Shown: piece by piece, positions 44,901 to 53,907 of the stretch
Position numbering within the stretch: position 1 is the first letter of the stretch
How the letters are laid out: each line of letters opens with the position of its first letter
Source of the DNA: Martinezella tropici
GTDB lineage: Bacteria > Pseudomonadota > Alphaproteobacteria > Rhizobiales > Rhizobiaceae
Length of the DNA: 64,000 nucleotides
Reading direction: 5' to 3'
NCBI RefSeq assembly: GCF_003287875.1
Contig: NZ_QMKK01000019.1
Span: 1-64,000, forward strand
Translations under genes and position numbers: made by a program
The notes under the pieces: generated by a model
Database searches by the model: none
What the model saw: only the letters and a program-made list of their open reading frames with translations
Told to the model about the DNA's origin: nothing

Positions 44901-45398
44901 TACAAGGATGAATACGAGGTCGCCCGCCTGCTGACGGATCCCGCTTTCGAGGCGCATCTGCGCGAGGAGATGGAAGGCGACTTCAAGCTGGCCCTCAATC
45001 TCGCGCCGCCCATCCTTGGCGGCAAGGATCCGAACGGCCGGCCGAAGAAGCGGGAGTTCGGCGCATGGATCCTACCGGTGCTGCGGGCGCTTGCGCCGAT
45101 GAAGCGTCTGCGCGGCACGCCCTTCGATCCCTTCGGCTATATGGCGGAACGCCGGCTGGAGCGTCGCCTGATTGCTGAATATGAAGGGGTTGCCGAGCGG
45201 GTGCTCGCCGGTCTGCGCCACGACAACGAGGCCGAGGCCCTTGCCATCCTCTCGCTCTTTGATGAGATAAGGGGCTTCGGACCGGTCAAGGAGGAGGCCG
45301 CCCGCAGGATCACCGTGAAAATCGCTGACAAGCTGAAGGCCTATGAGTCGCCGCAGGAGAAGCAGGGCAAACAGCCTATGCCTGCCGATGCTGCATGA
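41916..45398 (+). CDS. fused indolepyruvate-type ferredoxin oxidoreductase
   Basis: About 1160 residues, an IorA-IorB-type fusion. It oxidatively decarboxylates 2-oxo acids to acyl-CoA with TPP, reducing ferredoxin. The N-terminal part has FISGYRGSPLGGYDQQL. The TPP-binding half is near 430-600 (FCSGCPHNTSTRVPEG, IGCHYMVTWM, NLGDGTYFHSG). Residues about 637-675 bind Fe-S clusters (CEGCGDCSVQSNC, then CNKDFSCVKGFC). The C-terminal gamma domain begins near 710 with GVGGTGILTIG. ATG 41916 has GGAGGAG close upstream. It lies 86 bases ahead of the leucine-catabolic genes, so it may feed aromatic or branched oxo acids into acyl-CoA pools. Confidence 0.92.
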   Translation: MLATSVSLDDKYTAEEGRVFMTGLQTLVRLPMTQMRRDRAAGLNTAAFISGYRGSPLGGYDQQLLKAKTYLDAHDVTFQPGINEDLAATAVWGSQQVGLSHGARKDGVLGIWYGKGPGVDRSGDVLKHGNAAGTSKHGGVLCFAGDDHSAKSSTMPHQTDHDFMSAVIPVIYPSSIHEFLEYGLLGIAMSRYSGCWVGMKFIADTIETTAAIDLSGERRQFVLPTDFEMPPGGLNLRWPDPPLVQDDRLQTYKAYAAIAFARANRVDEITHDVPNARLGIISSGKAYEDVLQALRELEIGPQEMAAIGLRILKVRMPWPLEPEAVRHFSEGLDEVLVVEERREIIENQIKQQLFNWRADVRPRIVGKFDEHDKPYLSLSAALTVGAVARAIAGRIVKLDLDQGLHDRIAAKLAYLAERGQISRSHVAPLNRTPFFCSGCPHNTSTRVPEGSRAIAGIGCHYMVTWMDRNTETFTQMGGEGVPWTAIARYTDEKHMFVNLGDGTYFHSGILAIRQSVASKVNVTYKLLYNDAVAMTGGQPIDGYLTPQLVTKQLHDEGVKPIYLLSDNPAAYRASELAPGVKVLHRDHIDQVMLTLRETEGCSAIVYVQTCAAEKRRRRSRGLMEDPAKRVFINPAVCEGCGDCSVQSNCISVEPLETEFGRKRQINQSSCNKDFSCVKGFCPSFVTVHGGKRRKRKALDHADVDVPMPEIPVIGDRPWNIAIAGVGGTGILTIGAILGMAAHLDGKVPMILDMAGLAQKGGAVMSHLRIGHNQADVTSSRIVNGGADLLFAADEVVGASKDAITLCSPGRTTAIVNTGLMPVADFVRNRDFDFKTGSIQHTIAKTVSEKSVFLDFNHVATEVTGDAISTNILLTGFAWQRGLLPLSLEAIEKAIELNGVAVKASLSAFQWGRLLAHDPQAVHAMMAEPEKGRTLAEMSLDELIKHRKAHLTAYQNAALAERYAAFVARANALAAKERLSDKVPFAVAVTYARVLAYKDEYEVARLLTDPAFEAHLREEMEGDFKLALNLAPPILGGKDPNGRPKKREFGAWILPVLRALAPMKRLRGTPFDPFGYMAERRLERRLIAEYEGVAERVLAGLRHDNEAEALAILSLFDEIRGFGPVKEEAARRITVKIADKLKAYESPQEKQGKQPMPADAA

Positions 45399-45484
45399 CG
45401 GCGCCGGCCGAAACTTGAAGCGGGTATGAAGAGATATAGGTTCGTAAGGATCGCGCGTTCGGGACGATCGGGAGGAGAAGCCGG

Positions 45485-46648
45485 ATGTTTGCAGGGGGAT
45501 TGAACTTTGCGCTTGGCGAGGACATCGAGGCGTTGCGCGAACAGGTGCGCCGTTTTGCTGCCAACCGTATCGCACCATTTGCCGATGAGATCGACCGCAA
45601 CAACAGTTTCCCGATGCATCTGTGGCGGGAGATGGGTGATCTCGGCCTGCTTGGGATCACCGTCGACGAAGCCTTTGGCGGAGCGGGCCTCGGTTATCTC
45701 GCCCATACGGTGGCGATGGAGGAAATCAGCCGCGCTTCCGCCTCCGTCGGCCTGAGCTACGGCGCCCATTCCAACCTCTGCGTCAACCAGATCCATCGCA
45801 ACGGCACGACGGCGCAGAAGGAGCACTACCTGCCGAAGCTGATTTCAGGCGAGCATATCGGTGCATTGGCGATGTCGGAGCCCGACGCCGGCTCCGATGT
45901 CGTCTCCATGAAGTTGCGTGCCGAAAGGCGCGGCCGCCGCTATGTGCTGAACGGCAGCAAGATGTGGATCACCAACGGTCCGGATGCGGATGTTCTCGTC
46001 GTCTACGCCAAGACCTCGCCGGATGCCGGCCCGCGAGGGATCACCGCCTTCATCGTCGAGAAAGGCTTCCCCGGATTCTCCGTGGGCCAGAAGCTCGACA
46101 AGCTCGGCATGCGCGGTTCAAACACCTCGGAGCTGATCTTCCTCGATTGTGAAGTGCCGGAGGAGAATGTTCTAGGTCAGGTGGATGGCGGCGTGCGCGT
46201 GCTGATGTCGGGTCTCGATTACGAGCGCGTCGTGCTCTCGGGCGGTCCCATCGGCATCATGGCCGCCTGCATGGATGTGGTGCTGCCCTACATGCATGAG
46301 CGCAAGCAGTTCGGCCAATCGATCGGCGAATTCCAGCTGATGCAGGGCAAGCTCGCCGACATGTATGTGACGATGAATGCCGCGCGCGCCTATGTCTATG
46401 CGGTGGCCGCCGCCTGCGATCGCGGCGAGACGACCCGCAAGGATGCCGCAGGCTGCATTCTCTACTCCGCTGAAAAGGCGACGGCGCTGGCGCTCGAATG
46501 CATCCAGGCGCTCGGCGGCAATGGCTATACCAATGATTATCCCGCCGGACGGCTGCTGCGCGACGCCAAGCTCTATGAGATCGGCGCCGGTACATCCGAA
46601 ATCCGGCGCATGCTGATCGGCCGCGAGTTGTTCGGCGAAACGGCCTGA
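45485..46648 (+). CDS. ivd: isovaleryl-CoA dehydrogenase
   Basis: 387-residue FAD acyl-CoA dehydrogenase that makes 3-methylcrotonyl-CoA from isovaleryl-CoA in leucine breakdown (LiuA). Typical blocks are [21 protein letters not shown], cited by its ends GLLGITV and [35 protein letters not shown], and the C-terminal [12 protein letters not shown] with [17 protein letters not shown]. The position in front of methylcrotonyl-CoA carboxylase genes makes the substrate assignment firm. GGGAGGAG precedes the ATG. Confidence 0.95.
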   Translation: MFAGGLNFALGEDIEALREQVRRFAANRIAPFADEIDRNNSFPMHLWREMGDLGLLGITVDEAFGGAGLGYLAHTVAMEEISRASASVGLSYGAHSNLCVNQIHRNGTTAQKEHYLPKLISGEHIGALAMSEPDAGSDVVSMKLRAERRGRRYVLNGSKMWITNGPDADVLVVYAKTSPDAGPRGITAFIVEKGFPGFSVGQKLDKLGMRGSNTSELIFLDCEVPEENVLGQVDGGVRVLMSGLDYERVVLSGGPIGIMAACMDVVLPYMHERKQFGQSIGEFQLMQGKLADMYVTMNAARAYVYAVAAACDRGETTRKDAAGCILYSAEKATALALECIQALGGNGYTNDYPAGRLLRDAKLYEIGAGTSEIRRMLIGRELFGETA

Positions 46649-46683
46649 TTTCGAATTCCATTTTACTCGATCCGCGAGGCCGC

Positions 46684-48291
46684 ATGACCGTCCTGAAGTC
46701 AGAGATATCGACGCATACGGATCGCTTCCGCGACAATCGCGCCGCCATGCTGGAGGCGATCGGCGTCGCTGAGGCTGCGGCGTCGCAGGCGGCGGAAGGC
46801 GGAGGGGCGCAGGCGCGCGAGCGCCATGTCAGCCGTGGCAAGATGCTGCCGCGCGATCGCGTCGCCGGCCTGATCGATCCCGCCACGCCGTTTCTGGAAA
46901 TCGGGACGACTGCCGCTCATGGTCTCTATGGCGGCGAGGCGCCGGGTGCCGGCCTGATCGCCGGTATAGGCCGCGTTTCCGGCCGCGATTGCATGATCGT
47001 CTGCAACGATGCCACGGTCAAAGGTGGTACCTATTATCCGATCACGGTGAAGAAGCATCTGCGTGCGCAGGAGATCGCGGCCGAGAACAATCTGCCCTGC
47101 ATCTACCTCGTCGATTCCGGCGGCGCCAACCTGCCGAACCAGGACGAGGTGTTTCCCGATCGCGATCATTTCGGCCGCATCTTCTACAATCAGGCCAATA
47201 TGTCAGCGGCGGGCATTCCGCAAATCGCCGTCGTCATGGGGTCCTGCACCGCGGGTGGCGCCTATGTACCGGCCATGTCGGATGAAGCCATCATCGTCGA
47301 GAAGCAGGGTACGATCTTTCTCGCCGGTCCGCCGCTGGTCAAGGCGGCGACCGGGGAAGTGGTCTCGGCCGAAGATCTCGGTGGCGGCGATGTGCATACG
47401 CGCCTTTCCGGGGTTGCCGATTATCTGGCGCGTGACGACGCCCATGCGCTTGCGCTGGCCCGGCAGGCGGTCGCCAATCTCAACCGCCGCAAACCCGAGA
47501 GTGTCGAGCTTCGGACGCCCGAGGCACCACTCTACGATCCCGAGGATATTCTCGGCATCGTCCCCTCCGACCTGCGCACGCCATATGACGTACGCGAGGT
47601 CATCGCCCGTATGGTGGACGGCTCCTGCCTCGATGAGTTCAAGGCGCGCTACGGTACGACGCTGGTCTGCGGCTTCGCTCACATCCATGGCATCCCAGTC
47701 GGCATCATAGCCAACAACGGCGTTCTCTTCTCGGAGTCGGCGCTGAAGGGCGCGCATTTCGTCGAGCTTTGCTCGCAGCGCAAGATCCCGCTGGTCTTCC
47801 TGCAGAACATCACCGGGTTCATGGTCGGCCGCAAATACGAAACCGAGGGCATCGCCAAGAACGGCGCCAAGCTGGTGACGGCCGTGGCTACGACCAAGGT
47901 TCCGAAGATCACCATGCTGATCGGCGGCTCCTTCGGTGCTGGCAATTACGGCATGGCCGGTCGCGCCTATTCACCGCGCTTCCTCTGGACCTGGCCCAAC
48001 AGCCGCATATCGGTCATGGGCGGGGAACAGGCGGCGGGCGTGCTCTCCACCGTACGCGGCGAGGCGCTGGCCCGTGCCGGCAAGCCCTGGACGAAAGAGG
48101 AAGAGGCCGCCTTCAAGGCGCCGACACTCAGGATGTTCGAGACCCAGAGCCACCCGCTCTATGCATCGGCCCGCCTCTGGGACGATGGCATTATCGATCC
48201 GCGCAAGAGCCGCGATGTGCTGGCTCTTTCGCTTTCAGCAGCACTTAACGCGCCGATCGAAGACACACGCTTCGGTCTGTTCAGGATGTGA
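46684..48291 (+). CDS. mccB: methylcrotonyl-CoA carboxylase, carboxyltransferase subunit
   Basis: 535-residue beta subunit of biotin-dependent 3-methylcrotonyl-CoA carboxylase (LiuB). It moves CO2 from carboxybiotin onto methylcrotonyl-CoA to give methylglutaconyl-CoA. Family segments are [56 protein letters not shown], and in the C-terminal half [15 protein letters not shown] and [16 protein letters not shown]. Starts 35 bases after the dehydrogenase gene; the RidA-like gene follows after ten bases. Confidence 0.96.
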   Translation: MTVLKSEISTHTDRFRDNRAAMLEAIGVAEAAASQAAEGGGAQARERHVSRGKMLPRDRVAGLIDPATPFLEIGTTAAHGLYGGEAPGAGLIAGIGRVSGRDCMIVCNDATVKGGTYYPITVKKHLRAQEIAAENNLPCIYLVDSGGANLPNQDEVFPDRDHFGRIFYNQANMSAAGIPQIAVVMGSCTAGGAYVPAMSDEAIIVEKQGTIFLAGPPLVKAATGEVVSAEDLGGGDVHTRLSGVADYLARDDAHALALARQAVANLNRRKPESVELRTPEAPLYDPEDILGIVPSDLRTPYDVREVIARMVDGSCLDEFKARYGTTLVCGFAHIHGIPVGIIANNGVLFSESALKGAHFVELCSQRKIPLVFLQNITGFMVGRKYETEGIAKNGAKLVTAVATTKVPKITMLIGGSFGAGNYGMAGRAYSPRFLWTWPNSRISVMGGEQAAGVLSTVRGEALARAGKPWTKEEEAAFKAPTLRMFETQSHPLYASARLWDDGIIDPRKSRDVLALSLSAALNAPIEDTRFGLFRM

Positions 48292-48301
48292 GGAGATGGA
48301 G

Positions 48302-48685
48302 ATGAAACGCGATGCCATCAATGCCAAGAATGCGCCGCAGCCCCGCGGCGGCTACGCACAGGCCGTGAAGCTGGAGAATTTCGAGCGATTGCTTTTCATC
48401 AGCGGCCAGATTCCGACCGATGTCGACGACACCCTGCCGGAAGGCTTTCAGGCGCAGGCCCGCCAGGTCTGGCACAATATCGACGCTCAATTGAAGGCGG
48501 CCGGCATGACGAAGGACGACATCGTCAAGGTCACGACTTTTCTCGCCGACCGTCATCACACGATGGAGAACCGCGAGATCCGCAGCGAATATCTCGGCTC
48601 GCTCGCGCCGGCGATGACTGTCGTGATTGCCGGCATTTTCGACAAGGCCTGGCTGCTTGAAGTCGAAGTCATTGCCGCGCAATAG
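48302..48685 (+). CDS. RidA-family protein within the leucine catabolism operon
   Basis: 127 residues of the YjgF/YER057c/UK114 family. LLFISGQIPTD near residue 33 and WLLEVEVIAAQ at the C-terminus are typical. The arginine that RidA enzymes need to hydrolyse imines (archetype residue 105) is replaced; the segment here reads PAMTVVIAG. It may therefore belong to a Rid subgroup without deaminase activity. ATG 48302 is chosen, with AGGAG six bases before it; an ATG two codons upstream is possible. It lies between mccB and mccA. Confidence 0.85.
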   Translation: MKRDAINAKNAPQPRGGYAQAVKLENFERLLFISGQIPTDVDDTLPEGFQAQARQVWHNIDAQLKAAGMTKDDIVKVTTFLADRHHTMENREIRSEYLGSLAPAMTVVIAGIFDKAWLLEVEVIAAQ

Positions 48686-48694
48686 GGTCAGCCG

Positions 48695-50683
48695 ATGTTT
48701 TCGAAGATACTGATCGCCAATCGCGGGGAAATCGCCTGTCGGGTCATCCACACCGCAAGGCGCCTGGGCATCCGCACGGTCGCCGTCTTTTCCGACGCCG
48801 ATCGGGATGCGCTGCACGTGGCGCTGGCCGACGAGGGCGTTCATATCGGCCCGGCGGCTGCGAGCGAAAGCTATCTTTCGAAAGAGAAGATCATTGCCGC
48901 CTCAAAGCGGGCCGGCGCAGAGGCCATCCATCCTGGTTACGGCTTTCTCTCGGAAAATGCCGATTTCGCCGGGGCGGTCGAGGCCGCTGGTCTCGTCTTC
49001 ATCGGTCCGTCGCCGGCCTCGATCCGAGCCATGGGGCTCAAGGATGCGGCCAAGGCGCTGATGGAGCGGGCCGGCGTGCCCGTCGTTCCCGGCTATCATG
49101 GCGATAGGCAGGATCCCGGCTTTCTTACCGAGCAAGCTGATAACATCCGCTTTCCCATTCTCATCAAGGCGCGGGCGGGCGGCGGCGGCAAGGGCATGCG
49201 CCGCGTCGACCGGCTGGAGGATTTCGACGCCTCGCTGCAGGCGGCAAAGCGCGAGGCGAAATCCGCTTTCGGCGACGATGCCGTGCTCATCGAAAAATAT
49301 CTCGTCAAGCCGCGCCATATCGAGATCCAGGTGTTCGGCGACAGCCAGGGCAATGTCGTGCACCTCTTCGAGCGCGATTGTTCGCTGCAGCGCCGGCACC
49401 AGAAGGTGATCGAGGAGGCGCCGGCGCCCGGCATGACAGAGGAGATGCGTAGCGCCATGGGCGAAGCGGCGGTTCGCGCCGCCCGCGCCATCGATTATCG
49501 CGGCGCCGGTACCGTCGAATTCATCGCCGATGTTTCCGACGGTCTGTCGCCGGATCGCTTCTTCTTTATGGAAATGAATACCCGCCTGCAGGTCGAACAC
49601 CCCGTCACCGAGGCGATCGCCGGCGTCGATCTGGTGGAGTGGCAATTGCGCGTGGCGAGCGGCGAGCCGCTGCCGAAAACGCAAGGTGAGCTCACCATAA
49701 ACGGTTGGGCTGTCGAAGCCCGTATCTATGCCGAAGACCCCTCGCGCGGCTTCCTGCCGGCAACCGGCACGCTTTCCCGCCTTCGCTTTCCCGAAGGCGA
49801 TGTCCGCATCGACGCGGGCGTGCGCGAGGGCGACAGCATCACTCCGCACTACGATCCGCTGATCGCAAAGCTGACGGTGCACGCCCCGGATCGCGCCGCT
49901 GCTTTGGCGAAGCTCACGCGCGGATTGGAGCAGGCGCAGGTCGCCGGGACCACGACCAATCTGGATTTTCTCATACGGCTCAGCCGCCAGTCGGATTTCG
50001 CCGCCGGCCGTCCGGATACCGGACTGATCGACCGAAACGCGGAAGCGCTGACCGCGACGCAGCAGCCCGATGACGCAGCCCTTGCCATCGCCGCCGTTGT
50101 CGAGGCGGGCGGCTTTGCTGAAACCGCTGGCAACGATCCCTGGCATTCGCTCGGCGCCTGGCAGCTTTGGGGCGAAGCAAGCCGTCCAGTTACGCTGCAC
50201 TTTGCCGGCAGCCATAAGAATTGCCGGGTGACTGCAAAGGGTCGGATGTTTTTCAGTGTCGCCTTCGAAGATCGCTCCATTCTCGTCCGTCTCTTCGAAG
50301 ACGATGATGTTGCCCGGCGTGTCGAAATCGACGGCCGGCAGACCCATGTCGATATCTTCGCAACATCGGCGGGCCTGACATTGTTCCTCGACGGGCACAC
50401 CCATCATTTCCACCGGCTCGATCCGCTTGACGGCGCGGAGGAGGCTGCTAGCGGCGATGATCGCGTCATTGCGCCGATGCCCGGTCTCGTCAAGATCGTC
50501 CGCGTGCGCGAGGGCGACGCGGTGGCGAAGGGGCAGGCGCTGATCATCATGGAAGCCATGAAGATGGAGCTGACGCTTTCGGCGGCGCGCGACGGCATTG
50601 TCGAAAGCCTGCATGTCGGCGAGGGGGATCAGACCAGCGAAAGCGCCGTGCTTCTCTCGCTTCGACCGGAGGACGCGGCATGA
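48695..50683 (+). CDS. mccA: methylcrotonyl-CoA carboxylase, biotin-carrying subunit
   Basis: 662-residue alpha subunit (LiuD). The N-terminal biotin carboxylase domain has FSKILIANRGEIACRVI, GGGGKGMR (ATP grasp), LLQRRHQKVIEEAPAP-like SLQRRHQKVIEEAPAPG and the MEMNTRLQVEHPVTE block. The C-terminal biotinyl domain has MEAMKMELTL, with lysine as the biotin site. The alpha chain carboxylates its own biotin using ATP, and the beta subunit uses it. The stop overlaps the next gene by four bases (ATGA). Confidence 0.96.
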   Translation: MFSKILIANRGEIACRVIHTARRLGIRTVAVFSDADRDALHVALADEGVHIGPAAASESYLSKEKIIAASKRAGAEAIHPGYGFLSENADFAGAVEAAGLVFIGPSPASIRAMGLKDAAKALMERAGVPVVPGYHGDRQDPGFLTEQADNIRFPILIKARAGGGGKGMRRVDRLEDFDASLQAAKREAKSAFGDDAVLIEKYLVKPRHIEIQVFGDSQGNVVHLFERDCSLQRRHQKVIEEAPAPGMTEEMRSAMGEAAVRAARAIDYRGAGTVEFIADVSDGLSPDRFFFMEMNTRLQVEHPVTEAIAGVDLVEWQLRVASGEPLPKTQGELTINGWAVEARIYAEDPSRGFLPATGTLSRLRFPEGDVRIDAGVREGDSITPHYDPLIAKLTVHAPDRAAALAKLTRGLEQAQVAGTTTNLDFLIRLSRQSDFAAGRPDTGLIDRNAEALTATQQPDDAALAIAAVVEAGGFAETAGNDPWHSLGAWQLWGEASRPVTLHFAGSHKNCRVTAKGRMFFSVAFEDRSILVRLFEDDDVARRVEIDGRQTHVDIFATSAGLTLFLDGHTHHFHRLDPLDGAEEAASGDDRVIAPMPGLVKIVRVREGDAVAKGQALIIMEAMKMELTLSAARDGIVESLHVGEGDQTSESAVLLSLRPEDAA

Positions 50684-51549
50684 CCGAGAAGCTTTCCAAT
50701 CAGGTCACCATCGTCGAAATGGCGCCGCGCGACGGCCTGCAGAATGAGAAAAAGCCGGTCGATACCGCGCGCAAGATCGAGCTGGTGGATCTGCTCTCCG
50801 ATTGCGGTTTCGAGCGCATCGAGGTCACCAGCTTCGTCAGTCCGAAATGGGTGCCGCAGCTTGCCGATGCCGCCGCGGTCATGGCCGGGATAAAGCGGCA
50901 TTCCGGTGTCCGCTACGCAGCGCTGGCACCCAACATGCAGGGTTTTGAGGCAGCACTTGCCGCCGGTGCCGATGAGGTGGCGATCTTCGCCTCAGCATCC
51001 GAAGCCTTCTCCATGCGCAATATCAATTGCTCGATCGCCGAAAGCATCGAACGCTTCCGGCCGGTCGCGGCAGCCAGCAGGGATCGCGGCATTCCGTTGC
51101 GGGGCTATGTCAGTTGCGTCGCCGAATGCCCCTATGAGGGCGCCGTGCCGCCGCAAAACGTCGTGAGCGTTGCCCGGCAATTGCAGGCGCTCGGCTGCCA
51201 TGAGATCAGCCTTGGCGACACGATCGGCAGAGGCGAACCGGAGGCCGTGGACAGAATGCTGGAGGCCGTTCTTGCCGAACTCCCCGCCGCCATGCTGGCC
51301 GGCCATTTTCACGATACGTCAGGCCGGGCATTGGACAATATCGGTGTCGCTCTCGACCGGGGTCTGCGGGTGTTCGACGCTGCCGCCGGCGGTCTTGGCG
51401 GCTGCCCCTTCGCCCCCGGCGCGAAGGGCAATGTCGATACCGTGGCGGTTCACCACTATCTGGCGCTGCACGGCTTCGAGACCGGCCTCGACGATGAAAA
51501 ACTTGCCCGCGCCGCCGCCTTTGCCCGCAGCCTCAGGAGCACCTCATGA
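50680..51549 (+). CDS. hydroxymethylglutaryl-CoA lyase
   Basis: 289-residue TIM-barrel lyase (LiuE) that splits HMG-CoA into acetoacetate and acetyl-CoA, the last step of leucine degradation. Motifs are VEMAPRDGLQNEKKPV, EVTSFVSPKWVPQLAD, and GGCPFAPGAKGNVDT, whose cysteine is near the active site. The HFHDTSGRALDNI block holds the metal-binding histidines. Four-base overlaps at both ends link it to mccA and the hydratase gene. Confidence 0.96.
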   Translation: MTEKLSNQVTIVEMAPRDGLQNEKKPVDTARKIELVDLLSDCGFERIEVTSFVSPKWVPQLADAAAVMAGIKRHSGVRYAALAPNMQGFEAALAAGADEVAIFASASEAFSMRNINCSIAESIERFRPVAAASRDRGIPLRGYVSCVAECPYEGAVPPQNVVSVARQLQALGCHEISLGDTIGRGEPEAVDRMLEAVLAELPAAMLAGHFHDTSGRALDNIGVALDRGLRVFDAAAGGLGGCPFAPGAKGNVDTVAVHHYLALHGFETGLDDEKLARAAAFARSLRSTS

Positions 51550-52334
51550 CATCGCAAACGATCCGCATCACTACCGATGACCGCGGTGTTGCCCATCTCA
51601 CGTTGGCGCGCGCCGAAAAGCACAACGCCCTGTCGGCTGAAATGATCGATGCCTTGACGGCGGCAACGCACGATCTTGCCCGTGACAAGGCGGTGAGGGT
51701 CGTCGTGCTCACCGGCGAGGGTGCGAGCTTCTGCGCAGGCGGCGACCTCGGCTGGATGCGCGACCAATTCGACACAACGCGTGCCGGACGCATGGTCGAG
51801 GCGCGACGGCTTGCCACGTTGTTCAAGGCGCTGAACGAGCTGCCCAAGCCACTGGTCGCCCGTGTCCATGGCAATGCCTTCGGTGGCGGCATCGGCATCC
51901 TCAGCGTCTGCGACATGGTGATATCGGCATCGACCGCCCGCTTCGGCCTGACTGAGGTGCGCCTTGGCATCATTCCCGCCACCATCAGCCCTTATGTCAT
52001 CGCCCGGATCGGCGAGACGAATGCCCGTCCGCTCTTCCTCTCCGGCAAGATCATCGATGCCTGGCAGGCGCATGCCGCCGGCCTCTTGTCGCGCGTCGTG
52101 GCGGAAGAGGCGCTGGATGAAGCCGTGGAAGCGGAGGTCCGCCATTTCCTGGCGGCGTCGCCACAGGCGGCCGCCCGCGCCAAGGCCCTGGCTCGCTCCG
52201 TCGGCAGGCCGATCACCGACGGCATGATCGATCACGTCGTCGAGCAATTGGCCGATGCCTGGGAGACCGAGGAGGCGAAGGAGGGCGTCACCGCCTTCTT
52301 CGAAAAGCGGCAGCCGAACTGGCGGTCGGCCTAA
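51546..52334 (+). CDS. methylglutaconyl-CoA hydratase
   Basis: 262-residue crotonase-fold enzyme (LiuC) that hydrates methylglutaconyl-CoA to HMG-CoA. The oxyanion-hole segments are GEGASFCAGGDLGWMRD and NAFGGGIGILSVCDMV, and GLTEVRLGIIPATISP follows. The substrate is inferred from its place directly after the HMG-CoA lyase gene. Its stop codon overlaps that of the convergent next gene. Confidence 0.93.
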   Translation: MTSQTIRITTDDRGVAHLTLARAEKHNALSAEMIDALTAATHDLARDKAVRVVVLTGEGASFCAGGDLGWMRDQFDTTRAGRMVEARRLATLFKALNELPKPLVARVHGNAFGGGIGILSVCDMVISASTARFGLTEVRLGIIPATISPYVIARIGETNARPLFLSGKIIDAWQAHAAGLLSRVVAEEALDEAVEAEVRHFLAASPQAAARAKALARSVGRPITDGMIDHVVEQLADAWETEEAKEGVTAFFEKRQPNWRSA

Positions 52335-53701
52335 ACGAGTTTGTTGTTTTCGATGGTCAGCTGCGGAAACTGCATGCTTCCCTTGATCAGCTCGCTCGAT
52401 GCCGGCTTGTCCCAGCGAAAGCCCATGATCGCGGCGTGCTGCATCTCCTGAAAGAGATTGCCAGCAATCACCGCGGAGCCGGCGCCGTCGGCGACCGAGA
52501 CCACGCAGCCGATGCCGGCATGTCGGACGATATTGCCTGTCGCGACGACGTCGCGGAGATATTGACCCCAGCCAAGCCTCAAGCCCCAGAGTGGTGCATT
52601 CTCAATGACATTATCCGCAATCAGCGTATCGGCTTCGGCCGAGATGCCGATGCCAAAGCCGCCATCTTGCGCGTAGGGTGCGGTGAGCGAGAGGTTGCGG
52701 ATGACATTGCCCGTCACCGAGGCGAGCCTGCCGCCCCTATCGAAATTGGTGACCGAAATACCGTTGGCGGCGCCATCGATCAGGTTGTTGTCGATCGTGG
52801 CGCCAATGAACTCGAATTCGCAGTAGATGGCCGTCTCGCCTGAGCGCAGGCACTGATTGTTCGAGATCTGCACATTCGATGCCGAGTTGGCGCGGACGGC
52901 GGTGAAGGCGCAATCGGCGATATTGTTACCCGAAACCGTCACGCCATCGGCGCGGAAAACATTGATGCCGTTGCCGTTCTGGCCGGTGCCGCCGCCATTG
53001 GCGCGAATGCGGGCAATGCGGTTGCCGGTGACGCTGCTGCCATCCTCGGCTTTTTCCCAGCGATGGATCAGGATGCCGCCATTGCCGCAATCCTCGACGC
53101 GATTGCCTGTCACCGTCAAACCGGCCGACTGGACGGAATAGATCCCGGCTTCCGCCGCTCCGGAGATGCGGCTGCGCTCGATCCGGCCGCCGCAGCGTTC
53201 GAGCTGCAGCGCATGCTTGCGGCTGCCGGTAACTTCGCAATTGTCGATCAGCACCTCGTCGACACCGGCAAATTGCAGGAGGCCGCCTGCATAATCGGCA
53301 AGCCAGCGATTGCCGCCATCGAGCACAAGGCCGGAAAGCTCGATGCGTCTGGCCTTGTCCGCATTCATCAAATGGCCGTCGCCGCTATAGACCAGCCGCG
53401 AAGCGCCGGGAACGCCTCTGATGCACGTATTATTAGGGAGTGTCAGGTTGGAGATGTTGTAGGTGCCCGGTGGCAGGAAAAGCGGCATGTTGTTGCGCGC
53501 CGCATTGTCGATCATCGCCTGCAGCTTGCCGCTCCTGACGTCGCTCGTTCCCGGCGTCGTCTTCAGCGCAATGGCATCGATTGGCCCCCGCAGCTCGGCA
53601 CCCGTCATCTTGGCCAGCGACGCGGCAACAACGCGGGGCGCAAGCAGGCCAGCCGCTGCCGAAGCGGCGAGGGAAGCGATGAAGGCGCGGCGTTGGATCA
53701 T
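52331..53701 (-). CDS. Tat-exported beta-helix repeat protein (TIGR03808-like)
   Basis: 456 residues. A twin-arginine signal (QRRAFIASLAASAAAGLL) directs the folded protein to the periplasm. The mature part is a right-handed parallel beta-helix with many short repeats such as ISNNQCLR, VTGNRVEDCGNGGI and IADNVIENAPLWG, similar to pectate-lyase folds but without a visible catalytic aspartate cluster. It fits the uncharacterised repeat family TIGR03808 from rhizobia. It is convergent with the leucine genes; their stop codons overlap in CTAA. Confidence 0.85.
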   Translation of the reverse strand: MIQRRAFIASLAASAAAGLLAPRVVAASLAKMTGAELRGPIDAIALKTTPGTSDVRSGKLQAMIDNAARNNMPLFLPPGTYNISNLTLPNNTCIRGVPGASRLVYSGDGHLMNADKARRIELSGLVLDGGNRWLADYAGGLLQFAGVDEVLIDNCEVTGSRKHALQLERCGGRIERSRISGAAEAGIYSVQSAGLTVTGNRVEDCGNGGILIHRWEKAEDGSSVTGNRIARIRANGGGTGQNGNGINVFRADGVTVSGNNIADCAFTAVRANSASNVQISNNQCLRSGETAIYCEFEFIGATIDNNLIDGAANGISVTNFDRGGRLASVTGNVIRNLSLTAPYAQDGGFGIGISAEADTLIADNVIENAPLWGLRLGWGQYLRDVVATGNIVRHAGIGCVVSVADGAGSAVIAGNLFQEMQHAAIMGFRWDKPASSELIKGSMQFPQLTIENNKLV

Positions 53702-53907
53702 TGTGAGCTCCGGGAATCATGCCGATGAAGCAGAAATCATGCCAGGCCGGTCTGTGTCGTTTTGATGCAGAGGCCGCTCTTCAAATGCTTTCGGCCGGCT
53801 AGGACCCCGTCGTTTTTCTATTTTATTTATCGGTCCGGCACGGACGATGCCCTGCGTCCGATCCATTCGCGCTAGGGACGACTCACCGCGCATGTTACTC
53901 CTGCGGC

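Noticed and set aside
48902..50614. 570-codon frame antisense to the methylcrotonyl-CoA carboxylase alpha gene
   Set aside because: The sense strand encodes a complete, motif-rich enzyme; the antisense product has no recognisable feature and is a GC-rich shadow frame.
52331..52334. Overlapping convergent stop codons (CTAA) as a signal
   Set aside because: The same CTAA overlap occurs at 58425-58428. It is a simple outcome of compact convergent genes and needs no special explanation.
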